Shown: positions 1-11,160 of the stretch, piece by piece
Numbering within the stretch: the stretch's first letter is position 1
Layout of the letters: each line of letters starts with the position of its first letter
Assembly (NCBI RefSeq): GCF_026210795.1
Contig: NC_089442.1
Coordinates: forward strand, 4,926,501-4,990,500
From: Rhizophagus irregularis
Lineage: Eukaryota > Glomeromycota > Glomeromycetes > Glomerales > Glomeraceae
Reading direction: 5' to 3'
DNA: 64,000 nt
Notes under the pieces: generated by a model
Told to the model about the DNA's origin: nothing
Seen by the model: the letters and a program-made list of their open reading frames with translations, nothing else
Database searches by the model: none
Made by a program: the position numbers and the translations under genes

Positions 1-250
1 CAGTTATAATAAATTTCAAGATTTTTCATTTCGATATTTGTATTTCGAGCTTATTAAGTGTCGGGCTTATGAAATGTCGGGATTTAGAGTGTCGGGATAA
101 TATACCAAACTCTCAAATATATATATAAAGAAAGCGAATTCAAAGAAAGTACTAACAAATTATATGTGATAAAACTCTCCAAATACATATAATAAACTTT
201 ATTAAATTAAAAAACCATTAAATAAATATATTTTTTTCCTAATTGAAATT

Positions 251-3200
251 ATGCCTAAGTGTGAATGTAAACATTGTTTAAATTTATCAAATGGTAAGGG
301 AAGAGTACTTCATAGGACAACAGTAGCTCGACATTTATTAGAAGAAAAAGAGGCACAAGCTCTAGAAGATGAATACCAAAGACTTCATCCTGAAGAAAAT
401 TTTTATCATTCTGAAGAGGAAAATTTATACGAAGAAAACTTACGTGAAGAAGACTTGTATGAAGAAAATGAACGATCATTTATGGTGACAAGTGATAATG
501 AAGAAGAAAATGAACGATCATATATGGAAATGTGTGATAATGAAGAAATTCCAGAAGAAACTAATGATGATTTTAGTTTCCAAAATGAAGAAAATGAGAA
601 AACTAATAATTATGAAAATGATCATTATTATTATTATGAAAATGATGATTCAATTTCTGATTCTCAAAATGAATCAGAATCTGATAACATAAATTCTAAT
701 GCTAATAATGAAGAAGGTGAATTCCAAAATAAATTATTAATAGTATTTAAATACATTAACTATTTATTAACAATAATGATAAATTTTTTAGATAATACAA
801 TTATTTCTGATGAATTGCTTGAAGGATTAAGGCTTTTATATGTGAAATCAAATTTTAATTTTTCTGAAGCTGCATTTAATAATATATATAAAGCTTTCAA
901 TAGAAATAAAATGAGCTTAAATAAAATAAAAAAAATACTTGGTTCGATAGTAGGAATTGAACCAAAAATATACGATATGTGTGTCAATTCATGTTGTGCG
1001 TTCGTAGGAGTTTTAGAAAATGAAAGAAAGTGTAAATTTTGTAAAGAGGACCGATATTATAGTAATGGTAAATCAAGAAAAAATTTACCTTTTGTCTCTA
1101 TAATTGAGCGTTTAAAGCTTCAATTTAAAAACTCTAAAAGATCCAAAGAATTATTATATAGGCGATAACTATACTAATAATATAGGAGATCTTGTTCATA
1201 GGGACATAGGTGATATTTTTGATGGGCTGATTTATAAAGAGTTATTAAATGATGCATATTTTCCCGATCCTAGAGATGTTGCATTTACTGCATCTTGTGA
1301 CGGTTATCAAATATTTCGACAAAAAACTGATGACTGTTGGGTATTTCTTTTTATAAATAATAATTTGCCTCAAGAATTAAGGGTAAAAAAAGAAAATTTA
1401 ATGGTAACATTAATAATCCCAGGGCCAAAACAACCTCAAGATTTTAATTCGTTTCTCTATCCATTAATTCAAGAGATGAAAATGTTACAAGGTATATTAA
1501 AAAATATGAAAAATAATAATTAATATAATATTTATTAATCATATTTTTGTATTTACAGATGGAATATTATGCTATGATGGAAACAAAAAAGAATATTTTA
1601 CTTTACGTGCTCACATATTAGCTTGGACTGGAGATCTTCCTGCTCTTTCAAAAATTTTATATTTAACGGGACATAATTCATATTCAGGTTGCAGATTCTG
1701 TAATCTTCGAGGAACTTTAAATGAAATGAATAGACATGTATATTATCCATTACAACAAAATATTGATCCTATACGATTACCAATTCGAACACATGATGAG
1801 ATGCTGACTAGCATAAATCAAATAGAACATCTGAAAGGAGATCGTAGAGAAACTTATATACGTAACTGCAGTTAGTTCAATATTTTAAATAAACTCATAG
1901 TAAAATTGATTAATATATTTTCTGAATTTTTAAAATTCTTGTTTAATAAAAAAAAATTAGGAATTAAAGGAAAGAGTATATTATTTGAGTTATCTTCTAT
2001 AAAATTTCCGCGTTCATTTCCAGTGGATATAATGCACCTTTTTTTCGAAAACATTGCACCTCACATGTTTCGACATTGGATAGGAAAATTCTATCCAAAA
2101 AATGATGAACGGAATTCAAATAATTATACAATAAGTTCTAAAACATGGATTGAAATTGGTGAAATCATGGAAAAAAATAGATCTAATATGCCATCTGATA
2201 TTGGACGTCCTCCACGCAATATCATTAAACATTCGGCTGGGTTTAAAGCTGTGGAATGGGCAAATTGGATTATTTTATTTTCTTTACCATTATTAAAAGG
2301 AAGGCTGCCACAAAGGTAATAATAAATAAAAAGAGTTAATTGTTAAAAAATTGATAATATAGGAAAGCTTATTTAAATAATTTAAAATAATAGTTACTTC
2401 TTAGGATGGTCAAATTTTGTTGAAGCTGTTCAGTTATGTATTCAACCTCGAATAGATTTTGAAGATCTAGATAAAATCCGAAATTTATTGATACAATTTT
2501 ATAATCATTATGCAAGGTATCATCTTTATGGAATTATATAATAATATTTTATACATTAATTAACATGTCTTTTTATAATAATAGTTCATACGGGTTAGAA
2601 GGAGAAAGATTGCCGGTGTATTTAATTTCTTTTCATTACTCTCTGCATATAGGAGATTGTATTGAAGATCTTGGTCCTTGTCGTGGATTTTGGCAATTTC
2701 CGATGGAAAGGTATTGTGGAATGTTAATTCCACTTATTAGCTCTCAAAAACTTCCATATGTGAATTTAATTAATAATGTGTTGCTGCAAGAAAGGTTTAA
2801 GTATCTACAATTTTTACCAACGTATTGATTTAAAAAGTTTTTTCCAATTTCAAAGAAAAGGGAAAAAGTATGGCCATCGCATAGGGTAAAGTCTAGTATT
2901 GTATATGATAATCAGTATGAATTTTATTATCCGTTGTGTTAATTGTAAACTAACAAAAAATGAGGCTATAAAATTAAAGCAATGCTATGCAGCTATATTC
3001 CAAAAAAACGCCAGGGATATTAGAGTAATTTTTAATTATAACTACTTTGCATTGTATATTTATTTATTTTTGAATACTTTTACAGATGTAATATCATTAT
3101 TTATTATTTAGGACATTGAAGAAAGTTATATGAAGTATGGGAAACTTCGTACAAAAGATGGCAATATTGTATCTTCTAAATGGTGGAAAAAAGAAAATGA

Positions 3201-3567
3201 TAGTAGTCGAAATGATTATTGTGTCGCTGTAAGAAATTGATAATTAGATTTTATAATTATTATAAATATCATTCAAATATTAAACAGAAAATTTTATTAT
3301 AGATTAACTTAACTATTGATGAACGAAGAGGAGACTTTTGGACAAGTTGAATATTTCATGCTCCATAATATGCAAAATCAAGAACGAATGTTTGCATATA
3401 TTCGAAAAATCAAAAAATTGGAGAAAAATATTGGAAATTTAAAATTTTTTGATTGCTTCGGTCCTCTACAATATGTGGAAGTAATTGGTATTGATAGAAC
3501 TGTTGGATTTTTTGAAGTGTATGATAAAAAAAATTATTATATAATAGACAAATATGCAAACTGGTAA
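251..3567 (+). pseudogene. Decayed Tnp2-type (CACTA/Plavaka-like) transposase
   Basis: A DNA-transposon transposase read across several exons and frames. The N-terminus (251-1168) has a CxC start, an acidic Asn/Glu-rich stretch, then the Cys block MCVNSCCAF...CKFCKEDRYY typical of Tnp2-type proteins. A one-base frameshift near 1165 leads to the core: DPRDVAF, DGYQIFRQKTDDCW and a PGPKQPQDFNSFLYPL block. A likely intron at 1492-1558 joins into LQDGILCYD, with LAWTGDLPA and GCRFC following. An in-frame TAG at 1873 interrupts before the block with FPVDIMHLFFENI (about 1990-2055). Further introns (about 2314-2403 and 2517-2583) lead to HYSLHIGD and FWQFPMERYCGMLIPL (2585-2828). The C-terminal piece with FGQVEYFMLHN and VEVIGIDRTVGF ends at 3567. 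The frameshift and stop mean no intact product. Terminal repeats were not found, although TCGGGATTT-like motifs precede it (60-105). Family assignment is by motif recognition. Confidence 0.8.
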
Positions 3568-4049
3568 TAACTGCAAGCTGATAATAAAATAACATTTTTT
3601 CATCTTTATAAGAATAAAGTTTTCGTAAATTTTTATTTATTTTGATGATCGGGAATGTCAATTTACTTTTAACTTTATAAAGGCCTAAATTTAAGGAAAA
3701 TTAAGTTTCAATCGCTAATATTTTCGAGTTCAATAAATCTTTATATTGGTTTCATAATAAATAAACGAGAATTTCAAATTTTTTTTTGTCGTAAAATAAT
3801 AATTTTTTTGACGTAATTGAACCAGTTGCGAAAACATACACGTGATCGGTACTACGGTTAAATGTTATCGATTTTATACATATAGGTATACGTTACGGCG
3901 GGTACACAGATATAAATATGTAATCATTAAATTTGCGTGTCTGATAATGGTAAAAATTTTGGTTTTTGGCCAAATTTCGTTAAATTAATTGAGATAATGG
4001 ATATCTTGTTAACAAATTTATGTTTTATTTATTCAATAAATATTTCTTT
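3568..4049. other. AT-rich spacer, no gene seen
   Basis: Sequence between the transposase remnant and the hairpin array. No open frame with recognisable content and no clear terminal repeat. A TCGGGAATGTC motif near 3648 might belong to the end of the upstream element. Confidence 0.5.
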
Positions 4050-4894
4050 GTCATTGTTTAATCAATTGCTTTAAAAATAAACAATGGTATACTTTGAACA
4101 ATGGCAAGAAAAGTTCGCGCGAACTTTTCTTGCCATTGTTTAATCAATTGCTTTAAAAAAAAACAATGATATACTTTGAACAATAGCAAGAAGAAAAGTT
4201 CAAGCGAATTTTTCTTACCATTGTTTAATCAATTGCTTTAAAAAAAACAATGGTATACTTTGAACAATAGCAAGAAAAGTTCGCGCGAATTTTTCTTGTC
4301 ATTGTTTAATCGATTGCTTTAAAAAAAAACAATGGTATGCTTGAACAATAGCAAGAAAAGTTCGCGCGAATTTTTCTTGCCATTGTTTAATCAATTGCTT
4401 TAAAAAAAAACAATAATAGACTTGAGTTAAACAATGGCAAGAAATGTTCGAGCGAATTTTTCTTGCCATTGTTTAATCAATTACTTTGAAAAAAAAACAA
4501 TGGTATACTTTGAACAATGGCAAGAAAAGTTCTGGAAATTTTCTTGCCATTGTTTAATCAATTGCTTTAAAAATAAACAATGATATACTTGAACAATGGC
4601 AAGAAAAATTGAGCGAATTTTTCTTGCCATTGTTTATCGATTGCTTTAAAAAAAAACAATAGACTTGAGTTAAACAATGGCAAGAAAAGTTCGAGGCGAA
4701 TTTTTCTTGCCATTGTTTAATCAATTACTTTGAAAAAAAAACAATTGTATACTTTGAACAATGGCAAGAAAATTTCGAGCGAACTTTTCTTGCCATTGTT
4801 TAATCAATTGCTTTAAAAATAAACAATGGTATACTTTGAACAATGGCAAGAAAAATTCGCTCGAAATTTTCTTACCATTGTTTAATCAATTGCT
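4050..4894. repeat. Tandem array of about ten 83-bp hairpin units
   Basis: Units of about 83 bp read TTTAATCAATTGCTTTAAA, an A-run, AACAATGGTATACTTTGAAC and then an inverted repeat. The inverted repeat has arms AACAATGGCAAGAAAAGTTC and its complement around a CGCGCG centre. In the first unit the palindrome (about 4098-4142) is almost perfect over more than 40 bp, and later units carry small mismatches and length changes. The array ends exactly where a small zinc-finger ORF on the other strand ends. A stray partial copy of the arm sits at about 15340-15368. Transcribed from either strand it would fold into a series of hairpins. Confidence 0.9.
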
Positions 4895-5038
4895 TTAAAT
4901 AAACATATTAATATCAGTTACGAGATCCGATTCACTATCACTAACAATTACAGGAGGAACACAATGTTTAACATGTTGAGTATATCCAGATTTGAAGGAA
5001 AATGTTCTTGAGCAATATGGGCATTCCTGGGGTATCAT
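4895..5038 (-). CDS. 47-residue C2H2/C2HC zinc-finger ORF, probably a transposon N-terminal fragment
   Basis: An ATG-started frame of 47 codons on the minus strand. It opens MIPQECPYCSRTF and carries one finger with spacing C-x2-C-x12-H-x3-C (a second His sits just before the last Cys), then an acidic tail SDSESDLVTD. A single finger within ten residues of the start is what is seen at the N-terminus of some fungal Plavaka-type transposon proteins. No downstream exons with transposase motifs were found, because the reading frame runs straight into the 83-bp hairpin array and stops there. It is probably a truncated remnant. A functional micro-protein cannot be excluded. Confidence 0.5.
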   Translation of the reverse strand: MIPQECPYCSRTFSFKSGYTQHVKHCVPPVIVSDSESDLVTDINMFI

Positions 5039-5706
5039 TTTAAGGTATTTGTATAGGATTTGAATTATTTACTTGCTATTGCCTTTGGTAAAAATGACCG
5101 TATTTATTTATTTCCTTCAGTAAAAATGGCTATATTTACATATAAAATTATTTATCATACGGCCGTGAATCTCATTAAGATCAGCCGATCCACAAAAATT
5201 TGTTACTTTGATCTTTTTTTTTGCACGTAATTAATAAAAAATATGTTTTTTCACCACAAAATACGTTTTTATTTTATTGTTTTTATTTTATTGAAGTTTT
5301 CTTTAAAAATCTTTGGTCCCGGATCAGCCGAATTGAATAAAATTTTACTAGAATTGGATAAATGATCGGCCGATAAAAGCCGATCATATTTCGATTATTT
5401 CCAGAGATCGGCACATGAAGTAAAAAGTCAAATTTGCCTTAAATTTATTATTGAATTGAAAATTTTATTTGGTTTGTTACAAAAAATTTGCAAATTTTTA
5501 TATACAAAATTCTTGCTAAGCCCTTTACTTTAAAAAAAACATATTTCCATCAGCACCTCCCCCATTCGAAATTGAAAAACATGCACACTTGTTAAATTTA
5601 GTAATATAGAAAAGAATTATATTAATTAGTCAGAACCTTTAAAGGAAAAAGGATATAATATTATCGAAAAAGAAGAATTTTTTTACTTACGGAATCAATA
5701 TATTTT
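5039..5706. other. AT-rich spacer with GATCGGC palindromes
   Basis: No coding frame is recognised. Several palindromic GATCAGCCGATC and GATCGGCCGAT motifs (5178-5192, 5366-5388, 5405-5412) suggest a degraded short inverted-repeat element, but flanking duplications could not be defined. Confidence 0.4.
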
Positions 5707-6159
5707 TTAGTTTTTGCCGTCTGTTCTATCATCATCTAATAATTTCTGACCGTTAATAATTTAAATAAATTAGTTAATAAATAGATACCATTATTACAAT
5801 TTAAGTTCAAAATTATGAAATTTACCATATAATATTCTATTTTATTTTTCATTGTATTTTCATTTGTTTGTATTGTTTTAGACTTTGGGTCCAATAATAC
5901 TGCGAACGTGGCTGTTACCACTGGTCAAAATCTATGCTATCGGGTATATATCGGGCACCTATATATCGGTGACTAATCAGATATATATCGGGCATTTACA
6001 TATATCGGGTACAACATCGGGTACCCAATATGTCACCGATATACACTGGTATATTTCGGGCACCTATATAATCAGATATATATCGCCCAATATGTCACCG
6101 ATATATTTCTAATATATATCGGATACTAATCACAAGTCAAATGATTTGTCATATGACTT

Positions 6160-6475
6160 TCAGGTCAGAACATAACGGTAAGTGTTATATGAATATCAGG
6201 AGAATTTCAGCAATCCGATATTTCTCTTAATCCTTACCGAACTATTTATGATATCAGGTGTATATTTGCTATGTCGAAACCTGATTTCTTTTTATTATTT
6301 ATTCATTTATATGTACTATTATTTATTTATTTATTTATTTATTTAACATATAATATATTTATTTCATTATTATATTTAAATTATTCATTAATTTATCCAT
6401 TTACATTATGTTGTTAATGGTTTGGAACATTGTTCCAGTTGGTTCGATTCTAACAAGCAACTTCTAAGTTCTAAT
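6160..6475. repeat. Shared 300-bp element module, copy 1 (tRNA T-arm-like end)
   Basis: Near-copy of 55400-55705. Both contain ATTTCAGCAATCCGATATTT, ATATCAGGTGTATATTT, CCTGATTTCTTTTTATTATT, TTATTTA runs and ATGTTGTTAATGGTTTGG in the same order. Both end with a hairpin, GTTGG-TTCGATT-CYAAC (about 6438-6455 here). That hairpin looks like a tRNA T-arm and contains a match to the RNA polymerase III B-box (GGTTCGANTCC). No convincing A-box or D-arm was found, so this is not called a tRNA gene. Confidence 0.75.
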
Positions 6476-6544
6476 ATCAGATCTTGACATTACGATCATG
6501 TCTGATCTACATTACGCGTTTTAATCCAAGAAACATAAAAAAAT

Positions 6545-7460
6545 AAAAAAAAAAGTGTTAGCTTTGTTTAATAATACCATTATTGCATTAACAAAAGAAC
6601 TTACCATAATGTTTTATCCAAAAATCGTTCAAAGCATTGTCCAAGAACCTAAAAAATAGAAGAAATTATGTTAGTACTGCATCCTAACGTCATTAACATT
6701 CACATACCAACCAAAAGAAACTTATTACCGGTACAGAAATCTGTGTTTTTTATCCACAAAAACCATTCAGAAACCTAACGAAAAAAAAACAAATGGATTT
6801 AATATGCCATTAATATCACCACATAACTACTCAAAGAAACATACCGCAAGGAGACATCCAGAAACTATTTTAAAACCTAAAAACAAAAAAAAAGGTGTTA
6901 TTATAGTTTAATAGTACTACTGTATTAACACCCACCCGAAAGACTTACCATAAACAGTTATCAACGAATCGTCTAAAAATCAGAAAAAGAAAGAAGTAAA
7001 AGGTGTTAATATCGCTCCATATAATCACCAAAAGAAACTTATTGCAAATAATCGTCTGACTTAAAACCTAAAAAAAAATAAAAAAGGCATTATTATATAG
7101 TTTAATAACGCCATTAATACCCAACCAAAAGACCTACCGTGAAGGATTATTCAGGAACTATCAAGAATCCTAAAAATAAAAAATAGTGGCATTAGTTATT
7201 ATTTTTTATAACACCATTAGCAATACCACACTCAACTATATATATATATACACTCCATTACATGCCGTTTGTCTAAGAGCTGTTTAAAAACTGCCTAAAA
7301 ACCTAAAAAAGATAAAGAAATGGCATTAGTGGAATTCCTAACACTACCATTCACACTACAATGACCACATACTTCATTACCTTTAGCCTAGAAATCTCTG
7401 AAAGAACGTTCCTAATTAATTTCATTTCTAAAATAAAGGAAAAAATAAAAAAATATCTTA
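6545..7460 (-). repeat. Degenerate tandem array of exon-like blocks with hairpin spacers
   Basis: About eight diverged units of 95-125 bp. On the minus strand each has a U-rich acceptor ending TTTTTTAG, a block of about 45 nt (for example one starting GTTCTTGGACAATGC), then a donor such as G|GTAAGTTC. The spacer after each donor has inverted arms: TTTGTTAAT/ATTAACAAA (about 6567-6598), AATGG/CCATT (about 6793-6813) and GGTGTTA/TAACACC (about 6895-6935). Stem sequences differ from unit to unit. No long frame spans the blocks. Confidence 0.65.
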
Positions 7461-7619
7461 TTATCGGCTCCGAGCGAGTTCTGATCTGGAAATTAAACTA
7501 AAAAAAAAATTATTTTTTTTATAACCTTTTTTTAAAAAAATAGATTATCAGTAAATCGTTTAGCAAGTCATATGACTGTAGTCGCAGTTACTGATTGTGT
7601 ATCCAAATGATTTTTCGAG

Positions 7620-10320
7620 AATTTTTTTAATTAAAAGGATCATTTAGGGCATTTTTTGATAGAGAATTTTCTAATGATTCATTTGGAAAGATTATTTTTG
7701 AGAATTTTTTAACCAAAGGGATTTTTTGATAGAGAATTTTTTTGATAGAGAATTTTCTAAGTGTTTGTTTAGGGAAATTATTTTTTGAATTTTTTAACCA
7801 AAGGGACCGTTGGAACATTTTTTGATAGAGAATTTTTTTGATAGAGAATTTTCTAAGAGTTTGTTTGGAAAAATTATTTTTTGAGAATTTTTTAACTGAA
7901 GGTATCATTTGATAAAGAAATTTCTAAGAGTTCGTTTAGGGAAATTATTTTTTGTATTTTTTAATTAAGGGGATCGCTTAGGGCATTTTTGATAGAGAAT
8001 TTTCTAATGATTTGTTTGGAGAGATTGTTTTTGAGAATTTTTTAATTAAAGGGAACGTTTGGACATTTTTGATAAAGAATTTTCTAAGAATTTGTTTGGG
8101 AAATGGTTTTTCGAGAATTTTTTAACTAAAAGGATCATTTGGGGCATTTTTTGATTGAGAATTTTCTAAGAGTTTGTTTAGGGAAATTATTTTTTGTATT
8201 TTTTAATTAAGGGGATCGTTTAGGGCATTTTTTGATAGAGAATTTTCTAAGGATTCGTTTGGAGAGATTATTTTTGAGAATTTTTTAACTAAAGGGAATA
8301 TTTGGAACATTTTTGATAGAGAATTTTCTAAGAGTTCATTTGAAAAATGGTTTTTCGAGAATTTTTTAATTAAAAGGATCATTTAGGGCATTTTTTGATA
8401 AAGAAGTTTCTAAGAGTTCGTTTAGGGAAATTATTTTTTGAATTTTTTAATTAAGGGGATCGTTTAGGGCATTTTTTGATAGAGAATTTTCTAAGGATTC
8501 GTTTGGAGAGATTATTTTTGAGAATTTTTTAACTAAAGGGAACGTTTGGAACATTTTTGATTGAGAATTTTCTAAGAGTTCGTTTCGAAAATGGTTTTTC
8601 GAGAATTTTTTAATCAAAAGGATCATTTAGGGCATTTTTTGATAGAGAATTTTCTAAGAGTTCGTTTAGGGAAATTATTTTTTGTATTTTTTAATTAAGG
8701 GGATCGCTTAGAGCATTTTTGATAGAGGATTTTCTAATGATTCATTTGGAGAGATTGTTTTTGAGAATTTTTTAATTAAAGGGAACGTTTGAACATTTTT
8801 GATAGAGAATTTTCTAAGAATTTGTTTGGGAAATGGTTTTTCAAGAATTTTTTAACTAAAAGGATCATTTAGGCATTTTTTGATTGAGAATTTTTTAAGA
8901 GTTCGTTTAGGGAAATTATTTTTTGAATTTTTTAATTAAGGGAATCGTTTAGGGCATTTTTTGATAGAGAATTTTCTAAGGATTCGTTTGGAGAGATTAT
9001 TTTTAAGAATTTTTTAACTAAAGGGAACGTTTGGAACATTTTTGATAGAGAATTTTCTAAGAGTTCGTTTGAGAAATGGTTTTTCGAGAATTTTTTAATT
9101 AAAAGGATCATTTAGGGCATTTTTTGATAGAGAAGTTTCTAAGAGTTCGTTTAGGGAAATTATTTTTTGAATTTTTTAATTAAGGGGATCGTTTAGGGCA
9201 TTTTTTGATAGAGAATTTTCTAAGGATTCGTTTGGAGAGATTATTTTTGAGAATTTTTTAACTAAAGGGAACGTTTGGAACATTTTTGATTGAGAATTTT
9301 CTAAGAGTTCGTTTGGAAAATAGTTTTTCGAAAATTTTTTAATCAAAAGGATCATTTAGGGCATTTTTTGATAGAGAATTTTCTAAGAGTTCGTTTAGGG
9401 AAATTATTTTTTGAATTTTTTAACCAAAGGGACCGTTGGAACATTTTTTGATAGAGAATTTTTTTGATAGAGAATTTTCTAAGAGTTGGTTTGGAAAATT
9501 ATTTTTTGAGAATTTTTTAACTGAAGGTATCATTTGATAGAGAAATTTCTAAGAGTTCGTTTAGGGAAATTATTTTTTGTATTTTTTAATTAAGGGGATC
9601 GCTTAGGGCATTTTTGATAGAGAATTTTCTAATGATTCGTTTGGAGAGATTGTTTTTGAGAATTTTTTAATTAAAGGGAACGTTTGGACATTTTTGATAG
9701 AGAATTTTCTAAGAATTTGTTTGGAAAATAGTTTTTCGAGAATTTTTTAACTAAAAGGATCATTTAGGGCATTTTTTGATTGAGAATTTTTTAAGAGTTC
9801 GTTTAGGGAAATTATTTTTTGAATTTTTTAATCAAGGGGATCGTTTAGGGCATTTTTTGATAGAGAATTTTCTAAGGATTCATTTGGGGAGATTATTTTT
9901 GAGAATTTTTTAACCAAGGGATTTTTTGATAGAGAATTTTCTAAGAGTTCGTTTGAGGAGATTATTTTTAAGAATTTTTTAACCAAAGGGATCGTTTGGG
10001 ACATTTTTTAACAGAAAATTTCTAGGAGTTCATTTGGGGAAATTATTTTTTGGGATTTTTTTTAACTAAAGGGATCATTTGGGACATTTTATTTTTAATA
10101 AAGAAATTTCTAAGAATTCATTTGGGAGATTTTTTGAGATTTTTTTAATAAATCTTCTAAGGGTTCATTTGGAGAGATTTTTTAAAAAAATTTTTTAACT
10201 AGAGGGGTCATTTCAAATATTTTTTTGATGAGAAATTTTCTAAGGGTTCATTTGGAAAGATTTTTTTTTTTGATAATTTTTTAATCGAAGGGGTTGTTTG
10301 GATTGAGAAATTTTTGTTTT
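7620..10320. repeat. Satellite of 85-bp monomers with higher-order structure
   Basis: About 32 monomers of roughly 85 bp built on GATAGAGAATTTTCTAAGAG, TTCGTTT, an A/T-rich run, GAATTTTTTAAC and AAAGGGATCG. Neighbouring monomers alternate between versions (TTTAGGGAAATTATTTTTTG; TTGGAGAGATTATTTTTGAG; GGAAAATGGTTTTTCGAGAA), and multi-monomer blocks recur almost unchanged (for example around 8140-8640, 8880-9340 and 9540-9900). It therefore expanded recently by blocks. It lies wholly inside the 5.5-kb element. Confidence 0.9.
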
Positions 10321-11160
10321 ACGACGTAATTTTACCAAATTTAATTATAAATGTATTCAGGCTATAAAATAACATGTGGTAAGTTACGTAATATTGTTAT
10401 CATGTGATCACATGATTTAAATATTTACATTTCGCATTTTTGTTTATCTTATTAAAACCTTTTCTTCGTTCTCAATTTTTTTTTTACTTAAAAAACAATT
10501 TTTTATCTATTTAATATATCCAGAAATACATATTTTTATATATTTTTTTTATTTGTTATATCTAGAAATGCATAAAAAGGTATATATTACTAATATTTCT
10601 TTTCTTTATTAATGTTTTTCTACCAATTTTTTTCGTTTCTTTCTTTCCTTTTACTAATACTCCTACTAATATATTTTCTATTATTTTTTTCTACTATATT
10701 AACATTTCTACTATTTAATATTTTCTATTAATATTATATTACTACTGATATACGTTCTCTTTCTACTAACATTTTTTATTCTATTAACTTTTTCTTTCTG
10801 CTAATGTTTCTACTAATATTTTCTATATTTATATATCTATACTAATATTTTTTAATAACATTCTCTTTTCTCTTACTAATATATTTATCATTAATGCTTC
10901 TTTTAAATAATCAAACAGGTATAAGCAAACAAGTGATTTTATTTTTATGCTACTTTTAGTAGAAGTTATATATTATATATATTTATTCAAATATTCAAGT
11001 ATAATTAGTATAATTGTTTTTTTTAATTAAAAAGTGTAAATAAATTTAAATTGTAATAAAGTTTTGAATTAAAATTAAAAAAAAATATAAATTATGATTG
11101 CATTTTATAATTTTTTTGCCTGAATTAAATTATAAATCTACTAGTATTAATACGAAATCA
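10321..11160. other. AT-rich filler of the element
   Basis: Low-complexity sequence with many CTACTAATATTT-like pyrimidine/TA-rich motifs (about 10590-10900). No coding content is seen. Confidence 0.5.

Noticed and set aside
4050-4894. CRISPR array
   Set aside because: Units are contiguous palindromic tandem repeats with no unique spacers, in a eukaryotic genome.
5885-6112. 75-codon plus-strand frame crossing the element boundary
   Set aside because: Made of TATATCGGG subterminal repeats of the CACTA-like element and crosses its left end.
6436-6460. tRNA gene
   Set aside because: Only a T-arm and a weak acceptor-like pairing are present. No D-arm or proper anticodon arm, and the second copy at 55680 has the same lack.
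7627-7908. Minus-strand frame in the 85-bp satellite
   Set aside because: Same reason: a satellite translation without independent support.
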